36,871 bases of DNA from an uncultured Bacilli bacterium (GTDB taxonomy: Bacteria; Bacillota_I; Bacilli_A; RF39; UBA660). The position numbers and the translations under genes were made by a program. The notes under the pieces were generated by a model that saw only the letters and a list, made by a program, of their open reading frames with translations, was not told the DNA's origin and did no database searches. The DNA is taken from NCBI GenBank assembly GCA_949439935.1, contig CASRZA010000004.1, forward strand, positions 1 to 36,871. The letters are read 5' to 3'. Numbering within the stretch: the first letter of the stretch is position 1; each line of letters starts with the position of its first letter. Of this stretch, positions 8,565 through 17,910 are shown piece by piece.

Positions 8565-9578
8565 ATGACAAAGAAAGAAACTACAACTAAAACAAAAACG
8601 GAAAAGATAAAAGAAGAAGCTCTCGACATCGAGAATATTGAAAAAGAGATTACACTCAGCCTACAAAAGACAGCTAAGGAATTACAGGAAGATCTCGTCA
8701 CAAAGATCGACGAACAGATAGAATATAGAATTGATAAAAGACTCAAAGAGGAAGAGAAGAAAATGACTAAAAGACAGACCTTTAAAATAGTCAGACTGAA
8801 CATAATAATACTCATACTTCTCGTGGTCATAGGATACCTCGTTTACTGTCTGTTCGAAGTAGACTATTTTAAGTTTAGGCAAGTTACAATCGTGCCACCA
8901 AAGACAGATGTAAATAATAATAGGGAAGACGAAACACAGAATGATGATTCGACGACAGATAAATCTAAAGAAGAAGAAAAACTCGAAAAAGAGAGACTGA
9001 TGAAAGAAAAAGCCTTGAAAGAATACAGATATCTCGTAGAAAATCTACAGATAGAAGACGCTTCGATCAAAGAACTATATGAAGATAATACAACGCCTTC
9101 ATCTATGTCTAATGAATTAAAACTAAAAATCGCCTATAAAAATCTAAAAGATGCTGATATGACAAAAGAAGATGGAATAACTTCTTTTACAAAAGAGGCG
9201 TTACTCGATTCTGCAAAAAAAATCTTTGGCGAAGAAATAACTTTAAAAAATGAAACTTTCATTTACAATAAATCGCGCTTTATGTTTTATAACGATGCTT
9301 ATGTAGGATTTAAAGAAGAAGAGGAAAAATGCGATTATGTATATGAAATAATAGATGTAGATGTCGCCAAAAAAGACACATTAGAATTCAAGGTGCTGAT
9401 TGCCAAAACGAATTATCAAGGAAGTTTACTCGATTTTAAAGACCAAATCATAGATAACGAATACAAAAAAGATGGCTTATTATCATATAAAGAAAAACTG
9501 AATACTTATGTTTTCGAATTCAAAAGCGAAGGCGACAGGTACACTTTCAAAAGTGTAAAAATAGAAAGGCAAGATTAA
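8565..9578 (+). CDS. Single-pass membrane protein with charged coiled N-terminus, unknown function
   Basis: Long Lys/Glu-rich N-terminus, TM segment IVRLNIIILILLVVIGYLVYCLF, extracellular C-terminal region. Confidence 0.6.
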   Translation: MTKKETTTKTKTEKIKEEALDIENIEKEITLSLQKTAKELQEDLVTKIDEQIEYRIDKRLKEEEKKMTKRQTFKIVRLNIIILILLVVIGYLVYCLFEVDYFKFRQVTIVPPKTDVNNNREDETQNDDSTTDKSKEEEKLEKERLMKEKALKEYRYLVENLQIEDASIKELYEDNTTPSSMSNELKLKIAYKNLKDADMTKEDGITSFTKEALLDSAKKIFGEEITLKNETFIYNKSRFMFYNDAYVGFKEEEEKCDYVYEIIDVDVAKKDTLEFKVLIAKTNYQGSLLDFKDQIIDNEYKKDGLLSYKEKLNTYVFEFKSEGDRYTFKSVKIERQD

Positions 9579-9580
9579 AT

Positions 9581-9892
9581 ATGGCTACGACAGAATCTTT
9601 TATAAACTACGTTTGTGAACAACTCACGGGAATAGGAGAAATAAGATATAAAAAGATGTTTGGAGAATACATGGTTTATATAGAGGAGAAACCAGTGGTA
9701 ATCGTCTGCGAGAATACAGCTTTTGTAAAAAAACTCGACTACATAGAACCCTTGATGGAAGGAAGCGACGTCGGATTTCCTTATAAGGGAGCAAAAGAAC
9801 ACTACATACTAGATTTAGAAAATGATATAAGTAGGGAAGTAGTTGCAAAACTTGTAGAGGTAACTCCCGTTCCAAAGAAGAAAAAGAAATGA
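9581..9892 (+). CDS. TfoX N-terminal domain family protein
   Basis: IRYKKMFGEYMVYIEEKPVVIVCENTAFVKK... typical of TfoX/Sxy N-terminal domain. Confidence 0.8.
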   Translation: MATTESFINYVCEQLTGIGEIRYKKMFGEYMVYIEEKPVVIVCENTAFVKKLDYIEPLMEGSDVGFPYKGAKEHYILDLENDISREVVAKLVEVTPVPKKKKK

Positions 9893-9951
9893 CAAAAAAA
9901 GACGCTTATTAGGCTTTTCAGAAAGTCTAAAGGTCTTTTTATTTTGTCACT
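9890..9951 (+). terminator. Terminator-like inverted repeat
   Basis: TGACAAAA..AAAGAC paired with GTCTTTTT..TTTTGTCA flanking an internal loop region; T-rich 3' side. Confidence 0.5.
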
Positions 9952-10428
9952 TTAAAATCGGTACAAAAAGGCGAGAACGATTTTTATTTATTTTTTTCTT
10001 AGATGATGTTATCTTTCGCACAAGGAGAATACTGAAATAGAAGTATTAAAAATTGAAGACATATCTAAAACGTAATGACGACAGACAATCGAAGATGCGT
10101 CGCTAACGAAATAGGTCTATAAATCTTGAGAACATATTCCTAGTTTCTAGATCCCTCATAAGATCTCGGATCTTTTTCCCTTTTGAATTCTTTTGTCGGT
10201 ATTCATCTAGGAAAAGAGATATTTCTCGCCTGAGGCAATTTATGCCGAGCTCTCGATTACATTTAAACATTATATTTCGGGCGACATTTACTACTGCATC
10301 TGGCACTAATCACTCATCACTCGATAAATTTCTTGTCTATTACATACATTTCATCAAAAAATCAATTTTAATGAAATAATTTCGAACTTCATGATATAAT
10401 AAATTCAAGAAAAAGGAAAATGTAAAAT

Positions 10429-10704
10429 ATGAAAAAAGACTTACTGACTATTCCATATGTAGGTAAAAATACTAAAGAAGATCTTATAAATCTAGGCATC
10501 AAATATGTCGAAGATCTTAAAGGAAAAGATCCCTTAGAATTGTACTTACAGGATTGTAAATTAAAAAGATACACCGAAGATAGATGCCAACTATACGTCT
10601 TTAGAGTGGCCGTTTACTATGCAGAGCACGACAATTGGGATCCAGAAAAGCTAAAATGGTGGTACTGGAAAGATAAAGAATATACGACCGAAGGTAAAAA
10701 ATAA
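10429..10704 (+). CDS. Cdd1-like ('pathogenicity locus' family) helix-hairpin-helix protein
   Basis: LLTIPYVGKNTKEDLINLGIKYVEDLKGKDPLELY...DRCQLYVFRVAVYYA...LKWWYWKD is the family pattern. Confidence 0.8.
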   Translation: MKKDLLTIPYVGKNTKEDLINLGIKYVEDLKGKDPLELYLQDCKLKRYTEDRCQLYVFRVAVYYAEHDNWDPEKLKWWYWKDKEYTTEGKK

Positions 10705-10761
10705 ATATGGGAAAAGGTTTAGCCAAAACAGAAAGATTATGGAAATAAAGTGAGTTTTGGC

Positions 10762-10912
10762 ATTTCAAAAGAGAAAGTCGAAGAGTTTTTTAGCCTGTAC
10801 GATGAGGTTTTAAACTAGCACGCGCGCGTGCGCGACGAAAAAGTGCGCGCGCACCTCAAAAAGTGCGCGACTAATTTTCCATAATATGCTATAGTTTATT
10901 TGTAAGAGAGAA
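10762..10912. repeat. 151-bp direct repeat, copy 1 (contains the orphan 3' end of an HTH-TM regulator gene plus GC-rich palindromes)
   Basis: Nearly identical to 15837-15987 (3 mismatches seen by eye, no gaps); encodes ...ISKEKVEEFFSLYDEVLN* without the rest of the gene. Confidence 0.95.
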
Positions 10913-11024
10913 CGCTACATTCTTTCTTACATGACACCTAGAAATTTTTAACATTTAATAATTATTATCCGGTAACAACCATGTAAATGATTTGTTATAA
11001 ATTAAAAATGGAGGAGGTGAAATA

Positions 11025-11618
11025 GTGAAAATAGTAAAATATTCTCTACTCGTCTTATGCCTAGCATTGATGATAAATTTTGTTAATGCTTTTGCAGGCT
11101 ACAAAGTACCTACGACTAATATAGTTCCAGTAGATTTTTGTACATTGGCTCCGGGAAAAACTTGGGATTCTGGTTATTATGATAAAAAAAATAATGTCAG
11201 ACAGTCGTATAATTTTCAAGAAAGTATGACAACTATAACAGATAGACCTTGTGGTAGTTGCAAATTTACAGCAACTCTTGAACTTCAAAATCATATGTAC
11301 CTTAGTTCAGTAACAGGCGTATATCGAGAGAACAAGTATTTTAACGCGAAATCCACACTCGACACTGAATACAACATCGAAATAAAACGTGGAGAGTTGA
11401 CTGCCGTCACAAGCTATCACACAGGAGACTGGTACATAATGAAAGTCAATCCGTGGGAATCTATCCCAACTAATTTACGACGAGAAGAGGTAAATAATTA
11501 TGAAGTTTATAAGAGAGCATTTTTTATCGATAATACTGTTTTTAATTTTATCGATTTCCTTAATATTAGGAGTTCAAAAGGCACATCAATGGAAAGTGTT
11601 CGGCGACAAAATAGTTAA
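11025..11618 (+). CDS. Small secreted protein, first gene of an ABC-transporter operon (possible bacteriocin-like or cognate peptide; function uncertain)
   Basis: Signal peptide MKIVKYSLLVLCLALMINFVNAFA; RBS GGAGGTG; 3' 119 nt overlap the next ORF so the true C-terminus is doubtful. Confidence 0.5.
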   Translation: MKIVKYSLLVLCLALMINFVNAFAGYKVPTTNIVPVDFCTLAPGKTWDSGYYDKKNNVRQSYNFQESMTTITDRPCGSCKFTATLELQNHMYLSSVTGVYRENKYFNAKSTLDTEYNIEIKRGELTAVTSYHTGDWYIMKVNPWESIPTNLRREEVNNYEVYKRAFFIDNTVFNFIDFLNIRSSKGTSMESVRRQNS

Positions 11619-12384
11619 AGAAATGATCGTAGAGTGTCAAAATTATAATGGAAAATACGAAGATGAAATACAAGAAAACGATTGCGAACAACTCTTGAAC
11701 AATAATGATCCTTACTATATAGAGTACTTCCAGTTTTTTGGCATGATCGATGCAGCTTCATTTTTACCTCTTACTTGTACTTTTATTCAAATTATATTAT
11801 TAGTGATATGTTTTAGCTACTATATATGTCATCATCTAAAAAATAAGGGCATCTCAAATTACATCTATAGAGAAACATATCCTAAATATAAAAAAAGACT
11901 CATATTGAATACTTGGCCTCCAGTTTTGATAGTGCCGATACTTATGACCGTCAAAATTATCATATGTTACATTTATACGGGAAATTGGGACACCTACAGT
12001 GGAAACCCAATAAATGGAGAAGTTTCGATGTATCTATTTACATATGTCGCCTTAGCATTCTTAAAAATATTGACATTTTCCAATGTGACATTAATAGTAT
12101 CGAGAAAACAACACAATTTTATACTATCTGCAGTACTGAGCTTCTTAGCAATAATCGCCATCGAGTTATCGTTAGAATGTGTAGTTAATCCGCTGATCCA
12201 CTCTATAACAAATTCTGACATAGGGTTAATATTCAATATAATCGCTTATGGAGATTTTGCCGATCCTTTCGGATTGATTCCACCACTCATTTTTGCAGTG
12301 TGCACAGCAATCTTGTCTTTCATAGTAGTAGAATTGATGTATAAGGATGGAGAAAAACTTGTCATAGATTGTGAAGCTAATTAA
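11500..12384 (+). CDS. Multi-pass membrane protein (ABC-operon associated)
   Basis: Several hydrophobic segments; ATG preceded by AGAAGAGG; adjacent to ABC ATPase. Confidence 0.65.
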   Translation: MKFIREHFLSIILFLILSISLILGVQKAHQWKVFGDKIVKEMIVECQNYNGKYEDEIQENDCEQLLNNNDPYYIEYFQFFGMIDAASFLPLTCTFIQIILLVICFSYYICHHLKNKGISNYIYRETYPKYKKRLILNTWPPVLIVPILMTVKIIICYIYTGNWDTYSGNPINGEVSMYLFTYVALAFLKILTFSNVTLIVSRKQHNFILSAVLSFLAIIAIELSLECVVNPLIHSITNSDIGLIFNIIAYGDFADPFGLIPPLIFAVCTAILSFIVVELMYKDGEKLVIDCEAN

Positions 12385-12397
12385 GAGGAGAAACTAT

Positions 12398-13042
12398 ATG
12401 AAAATTGAAATAAAAAATGTTACAAAAAAATTTAAAGAAAATACAGTCATTAAAAATACAACTCTAACATTCGAGGGAGGACATATATATGGTTTATTTG
12501 GAAGAAATGGTTCAGGAAAGAGCGTCTTTCAAAAACTCGTATGTGGGCTTTATACACCTACCACAGGTCAAATTCTCTTAGATGGGAAAGATATCAACGA
12601 AAAAAATGCCTATCCGACAAATATTCGAGGACAAATAGAAAATCCCTCATTCTTTCCCGATATGTCAGGTTTTCAAAATCTGGAGTTACTTGCAGAAATT
12701 CAAAATAAAATAGGTAAAGAAGAAATTCTAAAAGCTCTAGATACAGTAAACCTCACGACCGAAAAAGATAAAAATTTTTCTAAGTATTCCCTAGGTATGA
12801 AACAAAAATTAGGAGTCGCTCAAGTGATTATGGAAGACCCAGATATCATAGTTTTAGATGAACCTTTTAATGGTATAGAAAGAAAAACTGTAGACAAAAT
12901 AATCGATTATTTGATCACCAAGAAAGAAGAGGGCAAACTCATAATCGTTAGCACGCATATCATGGACGATTTAAAACGTCTCGCAGATATAAATTATGAA
13001 TTCGACGATGGAGAAATTACCGAGGTAAAAAATGTCGAATAA
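12398..13042 (+). CDS. ABC transporter ATP-binding protein
   Basis: Walker A GRNGSGKS, signature YSLGMKQKLGVAQ, Walker B IIVLDEPF; RBS AGAGGAG before ATG 12398 (ORF track starts earlier at 12371). Confidence 0.95.
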   Translation: MKIEIKNVTKKFKENTVIKNTTLTFEGGHIYGLFGRNGSGKSVFQKLVCGLYTPTTGQILLDGKDINEKNAYPTNIRGQIENPSFFPDMSGFQNLELLAEIQNKIGKEEILKALDTVNLTTEKDKNFSKYSLGMKQKLGVAQVIMEDPDIIVLDEPFNGIERKTVDKIIDYLITKKEEGKLIIVSTHIMDDLKRLADINYEFDDGEITEVKNVE

Positions 13043-13781
13043 AATTAAAATGAGTTTTAATAGAGCCAAGCAACATCTAAACGGAAAATATTTAGCTATA
13101 CTATTTATAGGCCTTCTCATCTTAACTCTATCTGAACTGGCAAGTAACAAACCAGTCGCAAACTTCTGGTTTTGTATGTACACATCTTTGACTGGAACTT
13201 TAACAAATTTAGGTTTATTTACGTTGCTCATAATAAATGTCTTCTTTTACAACAGAGAATTTAAAACTGATTATATTTTGTATAATCGCTATGGCAATTA
13301 CGAAAAGAAAATAAAGAAAGATATGCTATCGATAATTATAATGTCGTTGATACTTTTTCTCGTATATCTCATATTGACCGTATCAGTTTCTGTAGTAGAT
13401 TCTCTAAATAACTTTAATTCTCTAGAATACATTTATTATGAAATAGACAGCAAAATATATATATTTTTTTCTATAGTAAGACTAACTTCCTTTGTGATCT
13501 TAATACCTTTAATCGTATATATAATAACACTAATAAAAAATAAAATCGTCTACACAGTTCTGATGGCAATCATCCTTTCATCGTTGATGGTTCCTTTATC
13601 TACTGGAATCGCAATAACATCTTTTTTTGAAAGTCCCATTACATTCATGGGATATCTTTGTAGCCTTAAATTTTCATCATTTCAAACAGAGATCGTTTAT
13701 TCCATAATCGTTTTTGCCATTTATCTCTTAATATTTGGCATCGCATACACATACAGAATTAGTAAGAAGGTAGATATATAG
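13032..13781 (+). CDS. ABC transporter permease-like membrane protein
   Basis: Multiple TM segments; overlaps end of the ATPase gene. Confidence 0.65.
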   Translation: MSNKIKMSFNRAKQHLNGKYLAILFIGLLILTLSELASNKPVANFWFCMYTSLTGTLTNLGLFTLLIINVFFYNREFKTDYILYNRYGNYEKKIKKDMLSIIIMSLILFLVYLILTVSVSVVDSLNNFNSLEYIYYEIDSKIYIFFSIVRLTSFVILIPLIVYIITLIKNKIVYTVLMAIILSSLMVPLSTGIAITSFFESPITFMGYLCSLKFSSFQTEIVYSIIVFAIYLLIFGIAYTYRISKKVDI

Positions 13782-14404
13782 TGAAATATCAATATAACGT
13801 TTTTTCAGAAGTCGTTAAAAAATCTTTAAAATATTTTATTTTACAAGTCGGTTTTACTTTTCTGTCGATTTTACTTTTTTTCAGATTAAGTCACCCGATC
13901 GAATTAGTACAGGCAAAATATATTTCTTTTGTAGGAATCCCGACGATAGAGAATTTTTCCTCATTACATCTCATTACATTATATAACACGTTCTTTATGA
14001 TCTACATCTATATAATGCTGTTTAATTATGAGAAATTTCATTCATTTGAAAATGTTGCTCTTAGAAGCAATCCTAAAAAACACTTTCTATTCAAAGCTCT
14101 CTTTGCATTCATAATCACTTTGCTTTTAGATCTATTTTACTTTTCGATCGTTTTTGCAAACTTCAAAAAACATATCGTTTTTAACCCAGCAGATATTCTG
14201 AATTTAATCATCTACCATACGGTTCTATTCATTAGTATATATACGCTTTCTTATAAGTACAAAACATATAAAATATTATCATTGATCATATTTGTTTTAT
14301 CAATCTTATCTATAGCATTTTATAGACTACATTACTGTATCATATGGATCATAACGCTGTTTATCTATAATATTTTCACTATGAGTTTTAAGAATATCGA
14401 TTGA
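13781..14404 (+). CDS. Membrane protein, likely second permease-like subunit
   Basis: Multiple TM segments; start overlaps stop of preceding gene. Confidence 0.6.
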   Translation: MKYQYNVFSEVVKKSLKYFILQVGFTFLSILLFFRLSHPIELVQAKYISFVGIPTIENFSSLHLITLYNTFFMIYIYIMLFNYEKFHSFENVALRSNPKKHFLFKALFAFIITLLLDLFYFSIVFANFKKHIVFNPADILNLIIYHTVLFISIYTLSYKYKTYKILSLIIFVLSILSIAFYRLHYCIIWIITLFIYNIFTMSFKNID

Positions 14405-14442
14405 CAAAGTCGTTAAATTTATAACATGACGACTAAAAAATT

Positions 14443-14733
14443 ATGAATGTAAAGGAACAAGGAAATGAAAAAATAGAAGTTTCTGACTTAAATAAAAAAG
14501 ATAAAATTGTCGAGTTGTTGATGGAGAATATCATTCCTGTCGAGACCAATACAAATTATGCTGGAACAGATAAAGAAATAAGTACATACATAATTAAAGA
14601 AAGGCTCTTAAAAAATAATAATAATAAATACTATATATTTAGAACTATTCCAGATTATGAAGAGTTATATTCTTTTGCTATAAACTTATCGATAATAGTC
14701 GATAAAGAAAAACGAAAGAATTCATACTCATAA
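14443..14733 (+). CDS. Small hypothetical protein
   Basis: 96-aa ORF only; no recognised motif. Confidence 0.3.
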   Translation: MNVKEQGNEKIEVSDLNKKDKIVELLMENIIPVETNTNYAGTDKEISTYIIKERLLKNNNNKYYIFRTIPDYEELYSFAINLSIIVDKEKRKNSYS

Positions 14734-14813
14734 AGTAATAGTTGCTTAAAATAAAGTGAATCATACTTTTTTTCTTTGGATTTTAATGTTATAATCAAGG
14801 AAAGAGGTACGAG

Positions 14814-15893
14814 ATGGATAATAAAATAGGAAAATATATTAAAGATCAAAGAGAAGAAAGAAATTTAACTCAAACAGAATTGGCAGATAAACTATATGTA
14901 AGTCGACAGACTATATCAAAATGGGAGAACGGAATAAACAAACCAGATAGAGTTACATTCAAGAAGGTCGAAAATGTTCTTGGTTCTAGCTTTGAAGATT
15001 ACAAAAAAAAGAAAAGAAAAGAGATATCAGACATTTCAAAGAAGAAGAAAAAAAGTTTGGCATTAGGATTATTCTTTATGTCGTGCTTAGTTATACTAAC
15101 TGTATACTTTGCCTACTACTTCATAAACACCTACGATAAAACTCAAATTTACATCGTCACTGGAGAATCGGAGCGATCTGTTGTAACAAGTGGGCTATAA
15201 GTAGAAACTCCTGAGAGAAGATATTTCAATTTAGGTAACATCATATCTATAGAATCAAAACAGATAGACGAAGTAGAACTTTACTACTTGAAAGATGATC
15301 AAGAACACCTGATAATAAAGGGGAACCCATACACGATATCGATAAGAGAAGACGTAGGATACGAAGAATGTTTCAAAGAAGAAAATCGAAATTATATTTT
15401 AAACAGTTTACACATGAAAATCTATTATAAAGATGATATTGTCGACGACGTAAAACTTACACTTTTTAAGGGCTACTCAAATGATAAGCTCTTTTTTCGA
15501 AACTCACAACCCATCGGATTAAAAGAACAAGAGGGTATCGAGGTAGATAGATTTCAAAAAGAAAAACTCGTTTCCAAAATAAAAAAGAACTTTAAACAAG
15601 ATAAAGAAAACGAAGAATTATCGACATATACTGTAAAAGAAAAAAATCTAGAGAAAAAGTTTTACTACATAGATATGTCGCCTTTTTTATTTTTAGAAGT
15701 TTACAATGGCAAAAGATCGATAGAAGAGTACACCTTATCTTTGCTGACTTCCGAATTAAATTACACCGACAAACGAACAAGTAATTCTTGGCGCTATTGC
15801 GAAGGAGAATTTGTTTGTGACAGCGATAATTGTGAAATTTCAAAAGAGAAAGTCGAAGAGTTTTTTAGCCTGTACGATGAGGTTTTAAACTAG
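14814..15893 (+). pseudogene. XRE-family HTH regulator with TM segment and extracellular domain, interrupted by an in-frame TAA
   Basis: IGKYIKDQREERNLTQTELADKLYVSRQTISKWENGINKPD HTH, then TM; stop TAA at 15198-15200; the same frame is open from 15201 through ORF 15288-15893. Confidence 0.75.
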
Positions 15894-15987
15894 CACGCGC
15901 GCGTGCGCGACGAAAAAGTGCGCGCGCACCTCAAGAAGTGCGCGACTAATTTTCAATAATATGCTATATTTTATTTGTAAGAGAGAA
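15837..15987. repeat. 151-bp direct repeat, copy 2
   Basis: Matches 10762-10912; includes the intact 3' end of ORF 15288-15893 and palindromes GCACGCGCGCGTGC and GTGCGCGCGCAC. Confidence 0.95.
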
Positions 15988-16125
15988 TCTTTTGCAAGCA
16001 ACCTGAAAAATCATTTACTAAGAAAACGTTTTCAACGATCCATGGCAGTTTGAAGACATAAAGGAGGAAGGATAATTAAGATAATTTAAAAATTAAAATT
16101 TTTTTTAAAAAGAAAGTAGGAATTC

Positions 16126-17358
16126 ATGTATATGAAAAAAATGAAAAAAAATATGACAACGTGGATTGCCATTTTATTAATAGTTCCCTTTTTAGGAACT
16201 TCAAAAATTAATGCATTAGAATATAACAATAGACTTTCAAATATAAATATTGAAAGAAATACTAATTATTCAAAGAAATTAATAGAAACATATATTGAAG
16301 AAAATAAATTATACTTTGATAATGTATCAAAAGCAATTGATAAAAGTCAACAGATGCAAGAGATATTATTTAATGACAGTTTAGATAATATATCAAATTA
16401 TCCTGATTATATAGGTGGTTCATACATAGATGATAATGGCAACTATACAATCCAGATTGTTAAATCTAACGTTCCATCAAAAAAAGGTGAAAACTTTTCA
16501 TCTTATAAAAAAATTATTGATCTAGAATCAATAAGAATAGAATATGTCGAAAATTCACTAAATGAACTGAATAAATTAAATAATAAAATAATTTCTTATT
16601 TTTCGCAAAATAAAAACAATATTGGATTGATAGCTAATTACGTTGACATTAATAAAAATAGTGTAATTATTGAATTAGAGGATACTTCTACCGAAGTAAT
16701 TGAAAGATTTAAAAAAGATGTGATAGACTCATCTCATATCAGTTTTATCAGAAGAAAAGATAACTACAGCTGATTTAAACCCAGGACAGTCTTTAGAATC
16801 ACTTATTCAGTGTTCAGTCGGTTTTAGAGCCAAGCGCAATAATAAAGTTGGTTATGTTACTGCTGGTCATTGTTTATCTGACCAGTAGGATCAAGTATCA
16901 ATACTGGTATAGTAAGAGTAAATAAAGTTACTGAAAAATTAGATGCAGCGTTTGTCGAGACGCATGCAAGTTATAATCCTACAAATACATTAAACAAAAC
17001 CATAGCAGCAACTACCACATTAAGCGTCAAAAACTCAAATCCTATCTTCCAAAAAGGAACACCAGTAGGTAAAGTAGGCCAAGAAGCTGGAATGAAAATG
17101 GGAAAAATAACAAATACTAATTGGTCAGGAAATGTAAAAGATGTTAATACTGGAAGTTCAATATATCATACTGGAATGATATCGACCGATATTTATAATC
17201 AGCAAGGAGACAGTGGAGCACCAGTATTATTATACAGTTATTCTAATAAAACAGGCGATTTATTAGGAATAAGTTTTGGTGGATATGATAAAGGTAACTT
17301 ATCAATAATTAATCCTTTAAAGACTGTCCTTGATGGATTAGGAGTTATTAGATATTAA
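16126..17358 (+). pseudogene. Secreted S1 (trypsin/streptogrisin-like) serine protease with two compensating frameshifts
   Basis: N-term in frame 1 (ORF 16126-16773); His motif YVTAGHC in frame 2 (~16760-16885); Asp/Ser region LDAAFVE...QQGDSGAPVLL back in frame 1 (~16882-17358). Confidence 0.85.
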
Positions 17359-17360
17359 CA

Positions 17361-17396
17361 TTAAAAATCATATTGTTCCAACAATATGATTTTTAA
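17361..17396. terminator. Strong bidirectional terminator
   Basis: Perfect 17-bp stem TTAAAAATCATATTGTT - CC - AACAATATGATTTTTAA. Confidence 0.85.
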
Positions 17397-17430
17397 CAGA
17401 TTAATTCATTTATAAGAAAGGTTATATGAA

Positions 17431-17880
17431 ATGTTAAATAATAGAAAAAGTAAAATAATACTAATACTTTCAATCGGAATTATTTTAATGCTTTTTAGTG
17501 TTACTATCATAGAACACATGCAAAATAGAAATCGAATAAAGATGAATAGCATCAAAGAAATATCAATGACAATAAAAAAAATATCACAAGGCAAAATGAC
17601 AATAGAAATTACAGATACTACAAATAACGGCAACTATTATGGAGGCTACTTTAGAATTGAAAAAGAAATAGATGGAAATTGGGAGGAATTGAAAAAGAAA
17701 AATAATAATCCTACCACCATGCAAGGATTATGCGTGAAGGAAAATAACAAACTGGATATTAAAATAAATTTAAATGATGAATACGACAAGTTAGAAAAAG
17801 GTAATTATCGTTTAATAATTAGAACTACTTTACCAAAAAATATACCATATGAGTTTTCTACGAACTTCGAAATTACTTAA
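17431..17880 (+). CDS. Membrane-anchored Ig-like domain protein
   Basis: N-terminal TM; GGYFRIEKEIDGNWEELKKK...DEYDKLEKGNYRLIIRT resembles bacterial Ig-like (Big_14-type) folds. Confidence 0.5.
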   Translation: MLNNRKSKIILILSIGIILMLFSVTIIEHMQNRNRIKMNSIKEISMTIKKISQGKMTIEITDTTNNGNYYGGYFRIEKEIDGNWEELKKKNNNPTTMQGLCVKENNKLDIKINLNDEYDKLEKGNYRLIIRTTLPKNIPYEFSTNFEIT

Positions 17881-17910
17881 TATAAAAAAGGTTTAAAAGG
17901 AGTTTAAAAA

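Noticed and set aside
10103-10306. 67-aa minus-strand ORF (MPDAVVNVARNIMFKCN...) with protein-like composition
   Set aside because: Short, GTG start, no recognisable RBS or family; might be a remnant but cannot be supported.
10818-10866. GC-rich repeats considered as a CRISPR or simple terminator
   Set aside because: No regular repeat-spacer structure, and no T-run directly after the palindromes; better treated as part of the 151-bp duplicated element.
11025-11618. Secreted ORF considered as a lactococcin-972-type bacteriocin
   Set aside because: Gene context is compatible but the sequence lacks a convincing family signature by eye; left as an unspecified secreted protein.
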